A stretch of 64,000 nt of DNA, from positions 205,133-269,132 of the forward strand of contig NZ_JAIUGX010000009.1 of NCBI RefSeq assembly GCF_020164785.1, read 5' to 3'. Each line of letters opens with the position of its first letter. Positions within the stretch are counted from its first letter, which is position 1. A program made the position numbers and the translations under genes. The notes under the pieces were generated by a model. It was not told the DNA's origin and ran no database searches. It worked only from the letters and a program-made list of their open reading frames with translations. Origin of the DNA: Mesorhizobium sp. ES1-1 (GTDB taxonomy: Bacteria; Pseudomonadota; Alphaproteobacteria; Rhizobiales; Rhizobiaceae). Shown in pieces: positions 62,735-64,000 of this stretch.

Positions 62735-63490
62735 ATGACAGATCAACGAACCGCCATCGTCACCGGAGCCGGTACCGGCATCGGCAAGAGCGTCGCCACG
62801 GCACTGCTGAAAAACGGCTGGAACACGGTGTTCTGCGGGCGGCGCAAGGCCCTGCTCGAGCAAGCGATCACCGAGGCCGGCCCGACAGATGCAAAGGCCT
62901 TGGCCGTTGCCTGCGACATCAGCAAGGCCGACGAGGTCGGCGCTATGTTCGAGGCCGTCGTTGCGACTTTCGGCCGGGTCGACCTGCTCTTCAACAATGC
63001 CGGCATGGGATACAAATCGACGCCCATCGACGAGATCCCGGTCGAGGTCTGGCACGACGTGGTCGGTGTCAATCTCACGGGCTCGTTCCTGTGCGCCCGG
63101 GCCGCTTTCGGCGCGATGCGCCGGCAAAGCCCGATGGGCGGCCGGATCATCAATAACGGCTCCGTCTCCGCTTACGCGCCAAGGCCAGGTTCGGTGCCCT
63201 ATACCGCGACCAAACACGCCATTACCGGACTCACCAAGACGCTGGCGCTCGATGGCCGTCCCTATGACATCGCCTGCGGCCAGATCGACATCGGCAATGC
63301 TCTCACCGACATGGCGCAGCCGATGACCGTGGGCGTCCCGCAAGCCAACGGCACGATATCAGCCGAGGCGGTGATGGATGTGCGGCATGTCGCCGACGCG
63401 GTCCTGCACATGGCCAGCCTGCCGCTCGACGCCAACGTGCTGTTCATGACGGTGATGGCAACCAAGATGCCGTTCGTCGGCAGGGGCTGA
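62735..63490 (+). CDS. SDR-family oxidoreductase
   Basis: A short-chain dehydrogenase of 251 residues. Cofactor motif VTGAGTGIGK near residues 8-17; NNAGMGY; NNGSVSAYAPRPGSVPYTATKHA supplies catalytic Ser, Tyr and Lys. FCGRRKA after the second strand suggests NADP preference. The start at 62735 follows GGAGG by eight bases. No neighbour hints at the substrate. Confidence 0.9.
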   Translation: MTDQRTAIVTGAGTGIGKSVATALLKNGWNTVFCGRRKALLEQAITEAGPTDAKALAVACDISKADEVGAMFEAVVATFGRVDLLFNNAGMGYKSTPIDEIPVEVWHDVVGVNLTGSFLCARAAFGAMRRQSPMGGRIINNGSVSAYAPRPGSVPYTATKHAITGLTKTLALDGRPYDIACGQIDIGNALTDMAQPMTVGVPQANGTISAEAVMDVRHVADAVLHMASLPLDANVLFMTVMATKMPFVGRG

Positions 63491-63518
63491 GCGGCACGAG
63501 CCGAGAGGCTGTCGCGGC

Positions 63519-63893
63519 TCATTTGCCCGCCAGCGGCACGCCGGGTTTGAAAAGCAGAATGGGCCTGATCTCGTAGACGGCCGTCGTATTGACGCGGCGA
63601 AGTTCTCTGGCGATGGCAATGGCGTCGTCCCTTATGGCACAGTCGACGACATAGAGACCGAGCAACTGTTCCTTGGTCTCGGCGAAGGGGCCGTCGATGA
63701 CCACGCCGTCGCCGGGACCCCGCAGGGTGCATGCGTCCTGGGTCGCCCCCAGGCGCGCGGACGGGCCAAGCGTACCTTCCTCATGCAGCCTGGTGCCGAT
63801 CCGCAACAACTCGGCCATCAGGTCGGCGTCCTCTTGCGGCGTCAGCGCCTTGACCGAGCTTTCCACGTGATAGGCAAGAATTGCGTAAAACAT
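63519..63893 (-). CDS. YciI/YCII-related domain protein
   Basis: A 124-residue protein with an alpha/beta-barrel YCII fold: MFYAILAYHVESSVKAL at the start, LGATQDACTLRGPGDGVVIDGPFAETKEQLLGLYVVD in the middle (the His/Asp pair region) and IARELRRVNTTAVYEIRPI at the end. The GPFAETKEQLLGFY-type motif is typical of the larger YCII proteins often found next to ECF sigma factors; none is visible here. It converges on the SDR gene. Confidence 0.88.
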   Translation of the reverse strand: MFYAILAYHVESSVKALTPQEDADLMAELLRIGTRLHEEGTLGPSARLGATQDACTLRGPGDGVVIDGPFAETKEQLLGLYVVDCAIRDDAIAIARELRRVNTTAVYEIRPILLFKPGVPLAGK

Positions 63894-63925
63894 CCGGGCA
63901 CCCATTTCGATCGTTTCGGCGAGAC

Positions 63926-63960
63926 CCTAGAGCGTTTCACGTTTTGACGGAAGCGTATCC
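63926..63960. repeat. Possible intergenic repeat fragment
   Basis: The stretch starting CTAGAGCGTTTCACGTTTTG resembles short interspersed repeats common between rhizobial genes. Only one copy lies in the window and it runs to the window edge, so this is a tentative call. Confidence 0.3.
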
Positions 63961-64000
63961 TGCGTTTTCAAAGTAGTTCCTGCATTCGGTTGCCTCGATG

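Overview
The window is GC-rich chromosomal DNA of an alphaproteobacterium, most probably Mesorhizobium or a close relative in the Hyphomicrobiales. Pointers are a CpdR response regulator, a Brucella-type Omp10 lipoprotein, homospermidine synthase, a ROSE RNA thermometer in front of an Hsp20 gene, EcfG-type stress promoters (GGAAC-N17-GTT) and a DUF882 protein. No insertion sequence, prophage, integrase or CRISPR array was seen.

Left part (1-16.5 kb): an EamA-type transporter end, then a minus-strand unit of 13 genes (362-15068), with a divergent DUF993 aldolase-like gene (15309-16463). From promoter to end the unit encodes a LacI repressor, a Gfo/Idh/MocA dehydrogenase, a fused CoA-transferase, an enoyl-CoA hydratase-like protein, an aldehyde dehydrogenase, a CUT1 sugar ABC importer (binding protein, two permeases, ATPase), a GMC oxidoreductase, an SDR, a second GMC oxidoreductase and a Dabb protein. 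Two near-identical LacI operators overlie the two divergent core promoters. The layout suggests uptake and stepwise oxidation of a sugar or polyol-like compound ending in CoA thioesters. The substrate cannot be read from sequence.

16.5-22.3 kb: GDP-fucose synthesis (gmd, fcl) followed by a probable fucosyltransferase-like protein. Next comes an accessory-looking stretch: a 30-residue RiPP-like orphan peptide, a candidate EcfG-driven small RNA, a host-attachment (eRF1-like) protein, a small EcfG-promoted membrane protein, tRNA-Val(GAC) and cpdR.

22.4-37 kb: N-formylglutamate amidohydrolase, a convincing small RNA with CCUCC motifs, a histidinol-phosphatase-type IMPase, a lysophospholipase-like hydrolase, hsp20 with a sigma-32 promoter and ROSE thermometer, a threonine-aldolase-like enzyme, gltB-gltD (glutamate synthase), a DUF459 SGNH hydrolase and a lytic transglycosylase.

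37-64 kb: mostly core and envelope genes. These are galU, an outer-membrane beta-barrel protein, kdsD, nfeD/qmcA, an FAD oxidoreductase, hemH, a 5'-nucleotidase fused to LysM, omp10, homospermidine synthase, a DUF3445 haem oxygenase-like protein, pabB/pabC, a coiled-coil plus Lys/Ala-rich protein, oligoendopeptidase F, a sigma-54 response regulator, a DUF882 peptidase-like protein, a His/Met-rich small secreted protein behind a third EcfG promoter, eda, trhO, a TerB/DUF533 protein, an SDR and a YciI protein.

The points most worth following are the RiPP-like peptide, the two small RNA loci at 20.4 and 23.4 kb, the three EcfG promoters, and the LacI-controlled oxidation locus.
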